A stretch of 49,851 nt of DNA from Pirellulales bacterium (GCA_025927475.1 JAICLL010000027.1:1-49851); one strand, 5' to 3'. Counted from the stretch's first letter, positions 35,996-45,154 are shown. Notes: generated by a model not told the origin, from the letters alone. Numbers and translations are program-made.

Positions 35996-38398
35996 TTATT
36001 CTACAATGATTCCAAAATCTGACCCTTCCCATTTGCTCGCCGTGGGCCAATAAAACGTGAATTCGATCCGCGCGCCGGCGGGCAGCTTGGCTGTGGGTAA
36101 ATCGGCAAAGTAAACGCCTAGCCCGGTGTCGGTGGTGGTACTGTCGTGCGTCGTTTGCCAACCGTCGGTGCTCCAATGCACCCGGGCCGCGGCAAGCGTT
36201 TCAATCCGCAGCGTTTTGCCGACGGACATCGTGCGGCACTTGTGGTTGAATCGCCATGAGGCGTGAGGCGAAGGATGCTGGTCGCGCAGGTAACGATCGA
36301 CCGTCTGCGGCGGCATATCGAACACCCGCCCGTCGCGGAGCGACCGCAGCAGCTTGATGTGCTCGGAATGCGCCCAGACCAGCGGCATTGCCGAGCCGGC
36401 GGGTTTGCCTAAGAACAATTCGGCTTCGGGAATGTCGTCGACGTCCCAAACCTGCTCGGGCAGCAAGCCGCCGCAATTGGCAAATTCTTCCAACGTGCGC
36501 AGCAGTCGCTCGGCTTCGTCGCGGCGGCCGGCGGCCAGTTCGTAATGCCCGCGCTCGCCGGTCAACAACGGCCAAGCCCGGCCCACGCCGGTGCCGTCGA
36601 AAGGCCGCCCGTCGGCGTGTTCGCCGTAGCCGTCGAGATTGTAGCGATACCAGCAAGGCCCCGGCGGCAAATCGACTTTGAGTACTGCATCGAGCACTTT
36701 GACTGTGTTGAGAATCCGCGGGTCGTCGGCCGCGCGCAGGCCAAACCGCACCAGCGCCAGTGCATCGGGGCTAACCAGGTCGCCGGCCGGTTCGGTAGAC
36801 TGATCGGCGGGCCGGTTTTTCACGATCACATAACCTTTCACCGGCTTCGCCACCTCGGGAGTATCCGGCGCAATGCGAACGTAGTAACCTTCGACGCCCA
36901 CGCGGCGCGACAGCTCGGTATCGACGGCATACATCCAGTCGTCGAGGCTCGAATGCCACAGGTCGGCCGTCTCGCGCAGGTACTGGGCTTCGCCATGTTC
37001 GCCGTGGGCCTCAGCCATTTCGGCGGCGACCAACAGGGCGGAGATTTCGGCGGCCACGGTGAAGGGACTGTAGCCAGGATCTTCCTCCCAGCGGTCTTGC
37101 TGCGTCACTGGTCCATTGCGAACCAGGTAACCGGCTGCGTGCCTGACCATGGTATATAGCGAAGCACGCTCCTGGTCGCTGAGCATTTTTTCTCGCCAAG
37201 CCAGATCGACGAGCAAGATGGGCAGCGAGGCCTCGTCCATCTGAATGCCGTCCCAGTAAGGACTGCCGTCGAGCCACATGTTCTGGCCCCAATGGCCGTC
37301 GGATTCTTGGGTGACCTGCAAGTAGCGCAACACGCGGCAGGCCACTTCGGCGCCTCCCGCGGCCATCAGCCCGCCGGCCGATTCAACCAGGTCGCGCGGC
37401 CAGACTAGGTGATAACCGCCCAGGTCGTTATCGCCCTTGGAAAAGCCCCAGGGAATTGACAGGCTGGCCACCAGTCCGCCGGGAAAGTTTTTGGCTTCAT
37501 GGGTGCGAATGACGGCGGTGCCGGCGCGGAAGACGTTCTGGCCATGAACATGCCCGTCGTCGAGCGGCAGCAACGTGCTCTGCCATTGTTGCCAGTCGCG
37601 CACATAGCGGTCTTTCGAGCGATCGAATCCATCGAGCATGCTCGAGATGGCGCGATGCCCTGCTTCGTTGGCGTTGTGACCGAAACCCAGCGCGAGCACA
37701 AACTCGCCGCCGCAGGCTGCCAGGTCGATCTGCCCGGTGAGAGCGACGTTGCCATGCTCGGCCCGTTCAAATCGCCAGGAGAGCCATTTGTGTCGCTCCA
37801 GATCTTGCCAGCCGTCAGAAACGCCGACGTAACCGACCGAGCGGGCCAGCCAAGGCGTCGAGCAAGACAGGGCCAGGGCCACGTCGTTATCGGCCGCGAA
37901 CAACACCGGCACTCCCTTGTAATCGCCCACCCAGGCCGTGTTGTCAGCCCCTTGATTGCCAAGATGAGGCGAAAGCAGCGCGAACAATTGATAATGCTCG
38001 AGCGTACCTTGCTGGGGAATGAACCGAATGCGTTGCAAAAGCACCGGCCGCCGCGGATCGCTCAGGATTTCCTTTTCGACCGTATAGCGGCCCTCGCGGC
38101 AAGTGTTGGTGATCTTATAGGCGGGCACACCGTCGGCCAGATACTCGACCTGCGAATCGGTGTCGCGCTTTTCTTCCGAGAAAAACTGCCGGCCATCGGT
38201 CACAATCAATCCCATGTCGCGCGTGCAGGCCAGGTCGACGCGCGGGTAGTAGACTTCGTTGATAATGCCGTGACTGTGCGTGAACCAGAGTGGGCTCGCC
38301 GTGCCCAGCGCCGTGCCGACACCCTGTTTGGCGCTCGAGGTCCAGCGTGGCGGGGCTCCCGGCGCGCCGGGAGCGTGCTGTGCGGTGGTTTCAAACAT
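35996..38398 (-). CDS. Glucoamylase-like glycoside hydrolase family 15
   Basis: 800 residues from ATG 38398; a TTG nine codons upstream is possible. No signal peptide, so probably cytoplasmic and active on storage glucan. Residues ~1-270 form the beta-sandwich domain of bacterial glucoamylases (GTASPLWFTHSHGIINEVYYP, FIPQQGTLEHYQLFALLSPH). The (alpha/alpha)6 barrel has VWPRDLVESAGG, WDGIQMDEASLPILL with the proposed acid Glu, and LPEQVWD with the proposed base Glu. Residues ~700-800 form an extra C-terminal beta domain. It probably releases glucose from alpha-1,4 glucans. It is followed (at lower coordinates) by convergent ThuA. Confidence 0.93.
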   Translation of the reverse strand: MFETTAQHAPGAPGAPPRWTSSAKQGVGTALGTASPLWFTHSHGIINEVYYPRVDLACTRDMGLIVTDGRQFFSEEKRDTDSQVEYLADGVPAYKITNTCREGRYTVEKEILSDPRRPVLLQRIRFIPQQGTLEHYQLFALLSPHLGNQGADNTAWVGDYKGVPVLFAADNDVALALSCSTPWLARSVGYVGVSDGWQDLERHKWLSWRFERAEHGNVALTGQIDLAACGGEFVLALGFGHNANEAGHRAISSMLDGFDRSKDRYVRDWQQWQSTLLPLDDGHVHGQNVFRAGTAVIRTHEAKNFPGGLVASLSIPWGFSKGDNDLGGYHLVWPRDLVESAGGLMAAGGAEVACRVLRYLQVTQESDGHWGQNMWLDGSPYWDGIQMDEASLPILLVDLAWREKMLSDQERASLYTMVRHAAGYLVRNGPVTQQDRWEEDPGYSPFTVAAEISALLVAAEMAEAHGEHGEAQYLRETADLWHSSLDDWMYAVDTELSRRVGVEGYYVRIAPDTPEVAKPVKGYVIVKNRPADQSTEPAGDLVSPDALALVRFGLRAADDPRILNTVKVLDAVLKVDLPPGPCWYRYNLDGYGEHADGRPFDGTGVGRAWPLLTGERGHYELAAGRRDEAERLLRTLEEFANCGGLLPEQVWDVDDIPEAELFLGKPAGSAMPLVWAHSEHIKLLRSLRDGRVFDMPPQTVDRYLRDQHPSPHASWRFNHKCRTMSVGKTLRIETLAAARVHWSTDGWQTTHDSTTTDTGLGVYFADLPTAKLPAGARIEFTFYWPTASKWEGSDFGIIVE

Positions 38399-38592
38399 GG
38401 GCAAGCTCGTAGGGGTGACCGACAATCTGGCAAGTGTTCTGTAGGTTGATCGGTGTAACCGGTCAAGCTGCCGGCGGTAGTCTTAGCAAAAAGTAACGAT
38501 ACTGCCCGGAGTGCTTGAACCGGAGAGCGGCATAACCTAAATTGCAGACGAGGAATCTATTGCTTTCGCCGGCAATCTTCAGGAGACGCGAG

Positions 38593-39000
38593 ATGAAAAT
38601 GCTCGGTTTTATGCTGGCGCTGGCGCTGGCCGGTTGGGCCGCCCCCGCCCATGCTCAGTGTTTTGGCCAGCGAGTATATTACGGCAGACCCGCCTATACG
38701 GGCAGGCCCGTGTTCGAGGGGCTGGCGCCGTATGGTGGTTCGGGCTATTACAGCGGCCCCTATACCGCCGGTTATGCGGGTTACGCGTCATACAGCGTGA
38801 ACTCGCCTTTTTACGCGCGGCGGCCCAGCTATCCGCAGGCGAGCTCGGCCACCGTCGCGCCGCGCTACGGCGGGCAGACCACCTATTTCCGCGCACCACC
38901 GGGAGCGTATGCTCAGCCGGGCAGCACGTTCTTCGGCGGATACGATTACAAGGTGACCTATCCCGTCGATTGGTACGCCGGCAATTGGACTTGGTGGTAA
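38593..39000 (+). CDS. Exported Gly/Tyr-rich protein
   Basis: 135 residues. A clear Sec signal (LGFMLALALAGWAAPAHA, cleavage after AHA) is followed by a low-complexity chain rich in Gly, Tyr, Pro and Ser with repeated GYxxYxS-like turns and an aromatic end, DWYAGNWTWW. It resembles small secreted, possibly cell-wall-associated proteins. I do not recognise a family. AGGAG lies 7 bases before the chosen ATG; the longer frame from 38542 would put charged residues before the signal. Confidence 0.75.
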   Translation: MKMLGFMLALALAGWAAPAHAQCFGQRVYYGRPAYTGRPVFEGLAPYGGSGYYSGPYTAGYAGYASYSVNSPFYARRPSYPQASSATVAPRYGGQTTYFRAPPGAYAQPGSTFFGGYDYKVTYPVDWYAGNWTWW

Positions 39001-39170
39001 GGAGTTGGGTCTGCAGCGAACAGGCTCCGTGCCGTTTGCTGGGAACTGCGATTAGGCGTCGTCCTGCCCCGCGTGGCGCCTCCACAAAGGGCGGGGCGGC
39101 GTCGCGCCGTCCTCCCGGAACGGAGGCCGATCCCTACAGAAGTCGAGCGTGTGACCTACCGATTTCGCAT

Positions 39171-40013
39171 ATGGATTTGCCCGACTATCTGAAGATCGGG
39201 CCCGCTGAGCTTGGGCGCGGGCAACCGGTCGCCGTGCAGATTGTGTCCGATGCTGCGGCGTTGGCCAACGATGTGGCTGCCGCCATGTTCGCTGAGATTC
39301 GCGCCGCCGCGGAAAACGGTCGCGCGGCGACGCTGATTGTGCCGGTCGGCCCGGTCGATCAGTTTCCGGTCTTGGCGCGGCGGCTGAATACGGAACGGCT
39401 CTGCTGCCGCCAAGTGGCGTTCATCAATATGGACGAATACCTGGACGACGATGGCGCCTGGTTGCCTATCGACCATCCGCTGAGTTTTCGCGGCTTCATG
39501 CAACGGGCGTTTTACGACTTGCTCGATCCGGCGCTTGCGCCGTCTGTAGAAAACCGGGTGTTTCCTGATCCGCGGCGGCCCGAGCAAACTGGCCGGCTGA
39601 TCGCCGAGCGCGGCGGCGTCGATGCCTGCTTCGGCGGCATCGGCATCAACGGACATCTGGCGTTCAACGAGCCGCCCGAGCCGGGCGAAACGTGCACGGC
39701 CGAACAATTCGCAGCTCTGCCGACGCGCGTGTTGAACCTTGCCCGAGAGACGCGCACCATCAACGCCGTCACCGTCGGGGGCGAGATCGGGCTGATTCCA
39801 CGACGGGCCATCACCATCGGCATGCGCGAGATCTTGGCCGCGCGGCGGCTGCGGTTTTACTGCAACCGGCCTTGGCAGCAGTCGGTGGTCCGCCGCGCGT
39901 TGCACGGGCCGCTCACCGCCGCTTGCCCCGCTTCGCTGCTGCGGTTGCATGCTGACGCGCGCCTGACGGTCACCGCTGAGGTGGCGGCCACGCCGCAGAT
40001 CGGCCTACGCTAG
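39171..40013 (+). CDS. Glucosamine-6-phosphate isomerase (NagB)-like protein
   Basis: 280 residues of the NagB/6-phosphogluconolactonase fold. Signature pieces: LIVPVGPVDQFP in place of the usual TGSTP, FINMDEYL (catalytic Asp region), FGGIGINGHLAFNEPP, and ARETRTINAVTVGG with the late loop. Together they favour glucosamine-6-phosphate deaminase-type activity over lactonase, but the altered TGSTP loop means the substrate may differ, so no gene symbol is given. Its stop codon touches the stop codon of ku (convergent, no gap). No nagA nearby. Confidence 0.82.
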   Translation: MDLPDYLKIGPAELGRGQPVAVQIVSDAAALANDVAAAMFAEIRAAAENGRAATLIVPVGPVDQFPVLARRLNTERLCCRQVAFINMDEYLDDDGAWLPIDHPLSFRGFMQRAFYDLLDPALAPSVENRVFPDPRRPEQTGRLIAERGGVDACFGGIGINGHLAFNEPPEPGETCTAEQFAALPTRVLNLARETRTINAVTVGGEIGLIPRRAITIGMREILAARRLRFYCNRPWQQSVVRRALHGPLTAACPASLLRLHADARLTVTAEVAATPQIGLR

Positions 40014-40865
40014 TTACGACGTCTTTCGCCTCCGGCGGGCGGCGGCAGGAGCGTGTCGCGCCGTTCGCTCGGACGACGCCGCGCGGCCCTTCCGCTTCAG
40101 ACTGTTGCGAAGTGCATCCATGAGGTTCACAATCGGCGCCTCTTCTTCGGCCGCCGGCATCACTACCTCTCTGCCTTCCACCTTGGCTTCGATCGCCGCC
40201 TTGAACTGCTCGGTATAAGTGTCGCGATATTGCTCAATGTCCGCTTCCGTCGCCGCCGTCTGTTGGATGAGCGTCCGTGCGAGCTTCAACTCTTCGGCGC
40301 GCACCCGGTCGTCGGCCACGTCGCCCGAAAAATCCGAAAGTGGCTTAAGCTGGCTGGCATAGTTCAACAGCGACATGGTGAGCACTTTCTCGACCGGGCG
40401 AACCAGCGCGATCTCTTCTCGACCCGAAAAGACGATCTGCCCCAGCGCACAACATTCTTCGTCGACCATGGCCTGGCTGAGCACGCGGTAGGGCTTTTCG
40501 CCCGACGCCCCGTCGGGCAAAAGATAGTAATTGCGGCCACTGAAATAAAACGGATCAACCGAATCCAGCGGTACAAAGCGGTCGATGTTCATCGCCCGCT
40601 CGCTCTTGGTGCGAAAAGCTTCCCGCTCGCTTGGCTCGATCACTACATATTGGTCTTTGGCATATTCGTAGCCTTGCACAATCTCGTCGTTGGGGACCTC
40701 GCCGTGGATGGGGCAGAATTTTTTATAGCGAATGCGGCTATGGCACTCCTCATGAAGCTGATTCAAATGCACCTCTCCCTTGCCCGGCGCCGCGGCCGGA
40801 TAAGCCTCGATCGGCACCGCTACGAGGCTCAGTCGCAAGTAACCACGCCAACTTGGTCGGGCCAT
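40014..40865 (-). CDS. ku: Non-homologous end-joining protein Ku
   Basis: Bacterial Ku: a homodimer that binds DNA ends and recruits LigD. The 283-residue protein shows the core beta-barrel bridge: SWRGYLRLSLVAVPIEAY at the start, HEECHSRIRYKKFCPIHGEV, EIVQGYEYAKDQYVVI, and TMSLLNYASQLKPL before the helical arm. The Lys/Arg-rich tail after 260 (RKGRAASSERTARHAPAAARRRRKTS) is the usual extended basic tail. Divergent from ligD with 395 bases between. A G-free C-rich array (on this strand) directly precedes the ATG, with no Shine-Dalgarno sequence. Confidence 0.96.
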   Translation of the reverse strand: MARPSWRGYLRLSLVAVPIEAYPAAAPGKGEVHLNQLHEECHSRIRYKKFCPIHGEVPNDEIVQGYEYAKDQYVVIEPSEREAFRTKSERAMNIDRFVPLDSVDPFYFSGRNYYLLPDGASGEKPYRVLSQAMVDEECCALGQIVFSGREEIALVRPVEKVLTMSLLNYASQLKPLSDFSGDVADDRVRAEELKLARTLIQQTAATEADIEQYRDTYTEQFKAAIEAKVEGREVVMPAAEEEAPIVNLMDALRNSLKRKGRAASSERTARHAPAAARRRRKTS

Positions 40866-40938
40866 GGGGGTTCAGGGTTCAGGGTTCAGGGGTCAGGGGT
40901 CAGGGTTCAGGGGTCAGGGGTCGGGAGTCAGGGCCTGG
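40866..40938 (-). repeat. CCCTGAACCC array abutting the ku start codon
   Basis: About 10 units of 6-8 bases (GGGTTCA/GGGGTCA on the plus strand). On the ku coding strand it reads CCCTGA(A)CCC units that run into the ATG with no intervening ribosome site. Confidence 0.85.
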
Positions 40939-41041
40939 GAACCGGTAGTCCCGGCCCTTGTGGCCGGCGAACGCGACCAAAAACTACCCATTGCGGAGAC
41001 TGCGTTTGCCGGTGATTCTGCTGAGGGACTGCGGCCGCAAG

Positions 41042-41072
41042 TGCTAGCACTGCTAGCATCCAGGTGCTAGCA
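41042..41072. promoter_or_regulatory. Three copies of palindrome TGCTAGCA between ku and ligD
   Basis: Perfect 8-base palindromes at 41042-41049, 41051-41058 and 41065-41072, in the shared ku/ligD regulatory region. A clustered operator for a dimeric regulator is one reading; an unrelated small repeat is another. Confidence 0.5.
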
Positions 41073-41225
41073 GCAAGCGGAATGCCAAATCTATCGGCAG
41101 ATCGATTCCTGCCACTATCCGCCCGATCGAGCGGCGCGCGAAGTGCATTGCCCGACCAAGGTGACCCACTGTTGTTTTGCGAACAGTTGCCGCGGCACGG
41201 CATCCTGTAGCCCGGATTGCGGCAT

Positions 41226-41260
41226 CCCTGACCCCCGAATCCCGACCCCCGGCCCCTCTC
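41226..41260 (+). repeat. CCCTGACCCCCGAATCCC array abutting the ligD start codon
   Basis: CCCTGACCCCCGAATCCCGA followed by CCCCCGGCCCCTCTC runs straight into the TTG start. It is complementary to the array beside ku, 290 bases away. Confidence 0.8.
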
Positions 41261-44017
41261 TTGGCACTCACCGAATACAAGCGAAAACGTCATTTCAACC
41301 GCACGCCGGAGCCACGCGGCAAAGTGAAGCGGCGGCAGCGAGGCGCGCTCCGCTTTGTTGTTCAAAAACACGCCGCCACGCGGCTGCACTACGACTTTCG
41401 GCTTGAACTGGATGGCGTCCTCAAAAGCTGGGCGGTGCCAAAAGGACCAAGTTACGATCCCAAGGAAAAGCGGTTGGCGGTGGAAGTCGAAGACCATCCG
41501 CTCGACTACGCCGACTTCGAAGGCATCATTCCCGAAGGGGAATATGGCGGTGGCACTGTGGCGGTTTGGGATCACGGCAGTTGGCAGCCCGACGGCGATC
41601 CCCACGCTGGCTATCGGGCGGGCAAGCTCAAATTTCATCTCGCGGGCGAAAAGCTGCGCGGTGGCTGGACGCTCGTCCGGCTGGCCCGCCGCGGCAACGA
41701 ACGATCGACCAACTGGCTGTTGATCAAGGAACGCGACGATCAGGCTCAGCCGACCGCCGACTACGATGTGGTCGAAGCCGAACCGAATAGCATCGTCACC
41801 GGGCGATCGCTCGACGAAATCGCCGAGGCCCGCGATCGCGTCTGGGGAGCGAAGCCGGGGTCCGGGGCCGGGAAGCGGAATTCAGCAAGAACCGCGAAAC
41901 GCGCGTCGTCTTCCCACAAAACGGCGTCCAAGAAACCAAAGCGTAGCCAGAAGTCGCCTGCCAAGCCGGCGGCATCAAGCAACCTGCCCGCGGGCGCCCG
42001 TCGGTCGACCATGCCCGCAAAAATCGAAATGCAGTTGGCTACGCTTTCCAGGCAGCCGCCGGTGGGCGAGCAATGGCTGCACGAAATCAAGTTTGACGGC
42101 TATCGCATCGTTTGCCGACTCGATCGCGGCCGTGCGCGTCTCATTACGCGGGGCGATCAAGACTGGACCGATCGCATGCCCGCTGTCGCGGCGGCGGTTG
42201 AGCAGCTTGGGGCTAAGCAAGCGATTCTCGATGGCGAAGTCGTGGCATTGCTTCCCAGCGGCATTAGCAGTTTTCAGGCCCTGCAAAACGCCTTTCGCGG
42301 CGATCGCTCAGAACCGATCGTCTATTATGTCTTCGACCTGCTGTATCTCGACGGCTACGACCTGCGGGGCGCGCCGCTCGCCGAGCGCAAGGCACGGCTG
42401 GCTGAATTGCTCGAACAAAACACCTCGCGGGGTCCGCTGCGCTACGCCGACCACGTGGAGAGCGAGGGCGAACGCTTTTTCGCCGAATCGTGCCGTATGG
42501 GCCTAGAGGGCATTATTTCCAAACGCCGCGATCGGGCGTATGTCGCTGGTCGCGGCTTCGACTGGCTCAAAACCAAGTGCGTCCGCCGCGATGAATTCGT
42601 CATCGGCGGGTTTACCGAACCGGCGGGTGGTCGCCACGGGTTGGGGGCGCTGCTGGTGGGTTACTACGACCAGCCCCAGCGGTTCGTCTATGCCGGCCGC
42701 GTGGGCACCGGCTTCAGCGATCGTCTGCTGACCGATTTGCGCAAGCGGCTCGACCACCTCGAGCAGCCGCGCTCGCCATTTGCCGATTTCCCGCCGCGCT
42801 CGACGCCGCGCGGCACGCATTGGGTCAAACCCGAGTTGGTCGGACAGATCGAGTTCAGCAACTGGACCGACGACGGACGATTGCGGCATCCTTCGTTTCA
42901 GGGCTTGCGCGAAGACAAGCCGGCGGGCGAGATCACACGCGACGAACCACACGAGCCGCCGAAGAATGGCCACACGAGTGGGCGAGCACGCCGGTCGCCT
43001 TTCGCCGAAACGGCGTCGAACCACCAAGGACACAAAGTTCACAAAGAGAAAGCGGCGAAAAGCACTCGGCCAAGCGGCAATCGGAAGAAAGTGAAAGTTG
43101 CTCCGGCCGCCAACCGCGACCGCCACGAAGTGGCCGGTGTGCGGCTGACGCATCCCGAGCGAGTGCTTTATCCGGAACAAGGAATCACCAAGCTCGGCCT
43201 GGCCGAGTTTTATGAACAAATTGCCGATTGGATTTTGCCCCACATCGTCGACCGCCCGCTGAGCCTGTTGCGCTGCCCAGAGGGGCCGCGCAAGACTTGC
43301 TTCTATCAAAAGCACGTTGGTCTCGGCATGCCCGAGGCGCTCGATCGCGTGACGATTCAAGAAAAATCGAAGACGGGTGATTATCCGGTGGTCAAGGACA
43401 CGGCGGGTCTGGTGGCGCTGGTGCAGATGGGCGTGCTGGAAATCCATCCTTGGGGCTCGCGGGTCGACGACGTCGAGCGGCCCGATCGGCTTACGTTCGA
43501 TTTCGATCCCGCGCCCGAAATGGGCTGGCAGGCGGTGGCCGATGCCGCTCGCAGGCTGCGAGAGCTGCTTGAATCGCTCAAGTTACAGTCGTTTGTAAAG
43601 ACCTCAGGCGGCAAAGGTTTGCACGTGGTAGTGCCGATTCAGCGACGCCATGAATGGCCCGAGGCCAAGGAGTTTTGCAAAGCCGTCGCGCAGCGCATGG
43701 TCGGCGAATCGCCCGAGCGCTTTACGATCAATCCGCTCAAAGCCTCGCGCACTGGCAAGATCTTTCTCGACTATCTGCGCAATGAGCGCGGGGCCACTTC
43801 GGTGGCCGCCTATTCGACCCGCGCTCGGGTCGGCGCCCCAGTGTCGGTACCGGTCGCATGGGACGAACTCAAGTCGGATTTGCGGGCCGACCATTTTAAC
43901 GTCGAGAGCCTGCCTGCGCGGCTCGCTCGCCTGCGGCGCGATCCGTGGCAAGAGTTGCCCCGTGTGCGGCAGTCGCTCACCGCCGCCGTGCGAAAGGCGC
44001 TCAAGGCATCGAAGTAA
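41261..44017 (+). CDS. ligD: Multifunctional ATP-dependent DNA ligase D
   Basis: 918 residues, the NHEJ ligase. Order: 3'-phosphoesterase (about 20-170; FVVQKHAATRLHYDFRLELD, VEDHPLDYADFEG), a Lys/Ser/Ala linker (215-265), ATP ligase with motif I EIKFDGYR (K277), DGEVV and GIISKR, an OB domain ending near 550, a second linker, and the Pol domain (LTHPERVLYPEQG, FDFDPAPEMGW with the metal Asp pair near 746-748, KTSGGKGLHVVVP). The TTG at 41261 gives the family start MALTEYKRKRHFNRTPEP; nothing upstream matches. The second linker holds an inserted CACCAAGGACACAAAG-type repeat. Partner of the divergent ku. Confidence 0.97.
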   Translation: MALTEYKRKRHFNRTPEPRGKVKRRQRGALRFVVQKHAATRLHYDFRLELDGVLKSWAVPKGPSYDPKEKRLAVEVEDHPLDYADFEGIIPEGEYGGGTVAVWDHGSWQPDGDPHAGYRAGKLKFHLAGEKLRGGWTLVRLARRGNERSTNWLLIKERDDQAQPTADYDVVEAEPNSIVTGRSLDEIAEARDRVWGAKPGSGAGKRNSARTAKRASSSHKTASKKPKRSQKSPAKPAASSNLPAGARRSTMPAKIEMQLATLSRQPPVGEQWLHEIKFDGYRIVCRLDRGRARLITRGDQDWTDRMPAVAAAVEQLGAKQAILDGEVVALLPSGISSFQALQNAFRGDRSEPIVYYVFDLLYLDGYDLRGAPLAERKARLAELLEQNTSRGPLRYADHVESEGERFFAESCRMGLEGIISKRRDRAYVAGRGFDWLKTKCVRRDEFVIGGFTEPAGGRHGLGALLVGYYDQPQRFVYAGRVGTGFSDRLLTDLRKRLDHLEQPRSPFADFPPRSTPRGTHWVKPELVGQIEFSNWTDDGRLRHPSFQGLREDKPAGEITRDEPHEPPKNGHTSGRARRSPFAETASNHQGHKVHKEKAAKSTRPSGNRKKVKVAPAANRDRHEVAGVRLTHPERVLYPEQGITKLGLAEFYEQIADWILPHIVDRPLSLLRCPEGPRKTCFYQKHVGLGMPEALDRVTIQEKSKTGDYPVVKDTAGLVALVQMGVLEIHPWGSRVDDVERPDRLTFDFDPAPEMGWQAVADAARRLRELLESLKLQSFVKTSGGKGLHVVVPIQRRHEWPEAKEFCKAVAQRMVGESPERFTINPLKASRTGKIFLDYLRNERGATSVAAYSTRARVGAPVSVPVAWDELKSDLRADHFNVESLPARLARLRRDPWQELPRVRQSLTAAVRKALKASK
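43017..43050 (+). repeat. Interspersed ACCAAGGACACAAAG repeat in the ligD linker
   Basis: AACCACCAAGGACACAAAGT followed by TCACAAAGAG encodes NHQGHKVHKE in frame, between the ligase and polymerase domains. I recall this element as a widely scattered intergenic repeat in such genomes; here it sits in coding sequence. Confidence 0.5.
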
Positions 44018-44240
44018 ACCCGCTCATGCTCGGAGGTTGTGGCCGCGTCTAGGCGATGCCCCGCCTTCGGCCAAACGGCACGGCAACTGCACCGCGGTTG
44101 GCGTAGCGCGCATCGTTCGCACGCCGACCACCTGAACAGAAGGTAACGCAGCAAACGAGGTTGGCCGCTCGTGCCGCAGATTAGCGCTTCGTTCCCTTCG
44201 TTCCCTTCTGTTCAAAGAACATCTGAAAGGAGTTGGTTTC

Positions 44241-44765
44241 ATGGAAAACGCCTCGACCCTTGAACGACCCATCCGCGTGGGAGTGTTTACCACAATTCGC
44301 GCCGCCGAATGCGCCGTAGACAAACTCTTGCTCGCCGGTTTTACCAAAGACCAAATCAGCGTCGTCTGCTCCGATCGAACAAAGGAGGCCCATTTTCGGC
44401 AGTTCGAACACGAAGAGCCCGCGGGCACCTATATGCCAGGCGCCGCTGCCACCGGTGGGGCGATCGGCGCGGCCCTGGGCGGACTCACGGTGTTGGCCGG
44501 CGCGGTAACCACGGGCGGGCTGGCACTGCTCGCCGCCGGGGGTTTAGCCGCCTGGACCGGCGGGGTTGTCGGTGGCTTGGTGGGAGCCATGATGACCCGC
44601 GGCGTCGAGAGCGAGATCGCAAATTACTACGACCAGGCCGTCACCGCCGGCAAGATCTTGGTCGCTGCGGAAGATCACAGCGAAGCGCAGCGGCAAAGCC
44701 TGGCCACCGCCGAGGAAATTATGTCCGAGTGTGGCGCCGAGCCGCTGGCCCTGCGCGAAGGATAA
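44241..44765 (+). CDS. General-stress-protein-like (GsiB/YflT-type) protein
   Basis: 174 residues. The first 60 form an alpha/beta domain (RVGVFTTIRAAECAVDKLLLAGFTKDQISVVCSD) like the heat-induced stress protein YflT domain. A Gly/Ala-rich double-span segment follows (66-120, GAAATGGAIGAALGGL onward), as in bacterial glycine-zipper stress proteins, and then a second copy-like alpha/beta stretch (ITAGKILVAAEDHSEAQRQS). Function unknown; likely stress-related. AAAGGAG 8 bases before the ATG. First of a three-gene, same-strand cluster after ligD. Confidence 0.8.
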   Translation: MENASTLERPIRVGVFTTIRAAECAVDKLLLAGFTKDQISVVCSDRTKEAHFRQFEHEEPAGTYMPGAAATGGAIGAALGGLTVLAGAVTTGGLALLAAGGLAAWTGGVVGGLVGAMMTRGVESEIANYYDQAVTAGKILVAAEDHSEAQRQSLATAEEIMSECGAEPLALREG

Positions 44766-44821
44766 ATGCCGCTTCGCCGTTGGCACGATGGATGCTCTAC
44801 CCAAAAGGCGAATCGATTCAA

Positions 44822-44872
44822 CCTGATTTCCACGGAACCCTGATTTCCACGGAACCCTGATTTCCACGGAAC
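44822..44872 (+). repeat. 17-base tandem repeat, three perfect copies
   Basis: CCTGATTTCCACGGAAC repeated three times without a gap or a mismatch, in the spacer before the DUF1328 gene and 36 bases before its ATG. TTCCACGGAA within each unit is a near-palindrome (TTCC...GGAA). Confidence 0.9.
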
Positions 44873-44908
44873 CTCGAGAAGAAACCTTCCATTGCAAGGA
44901 GACTGAAC

Positions 44909-45079
44909 ATGTTGTACTGGGCATTGGTGTTTTTTATTGTCGCGCTCATTGCGGGCTTCTTCGGATTCGGCATGGTCGCCGGTACGGCCGCTTCGATCGC
45001 GAAAGTGCTGTTCGTGATTTTCCTGGTGCTGTTCGTAATCAGCCTGATTACGGGCGGAATTCGTCGGCCTATTCCTTGA
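44909..45079 (+). CDS. DUF1328 small membrane protein
   Basis: 56 residues, [20 protein letters not shown] then [20 protein letters not shown], two membrane spans with a Gly/Ala turn: the standard DUF1328 form, widespread in proteobacteria and planctomycetes and often found beside stress genes. CAAGGAG lies 7 bases upstream of the ATG. Function unknown. Sits between the general-stress-like gene and the lipoprotein gene, downstream of the 17-base repeat. Confidence 0.9.
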   Translation: MLYWALVFFIVALIAGFFGFGMVAGTAASIAKVLFVIFLVLFVISLITGGIRRPIP

Positions 45080-45154
45080 CCAGGGCGGCCTAAGACGGCA
45101 GATCGCAAGATTCACCGAACGAAAATTGCAACCCTAATCAACACGGAGGAACCC

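Noticed and set aside
40866..40938. CRISPR array
   Set aside because: Units are 6-8 bases with no spacers of unique sequence; there are no cas genes. It is a simple tandem array, like those at 28553 and 48516.
44188..44225. Hairpin or riboswitch before the general-stress-like gene
   Set aside because: The CTTCGTTCCCTTC run is a repeat unit; no conserved riboswitch core could be recognised.
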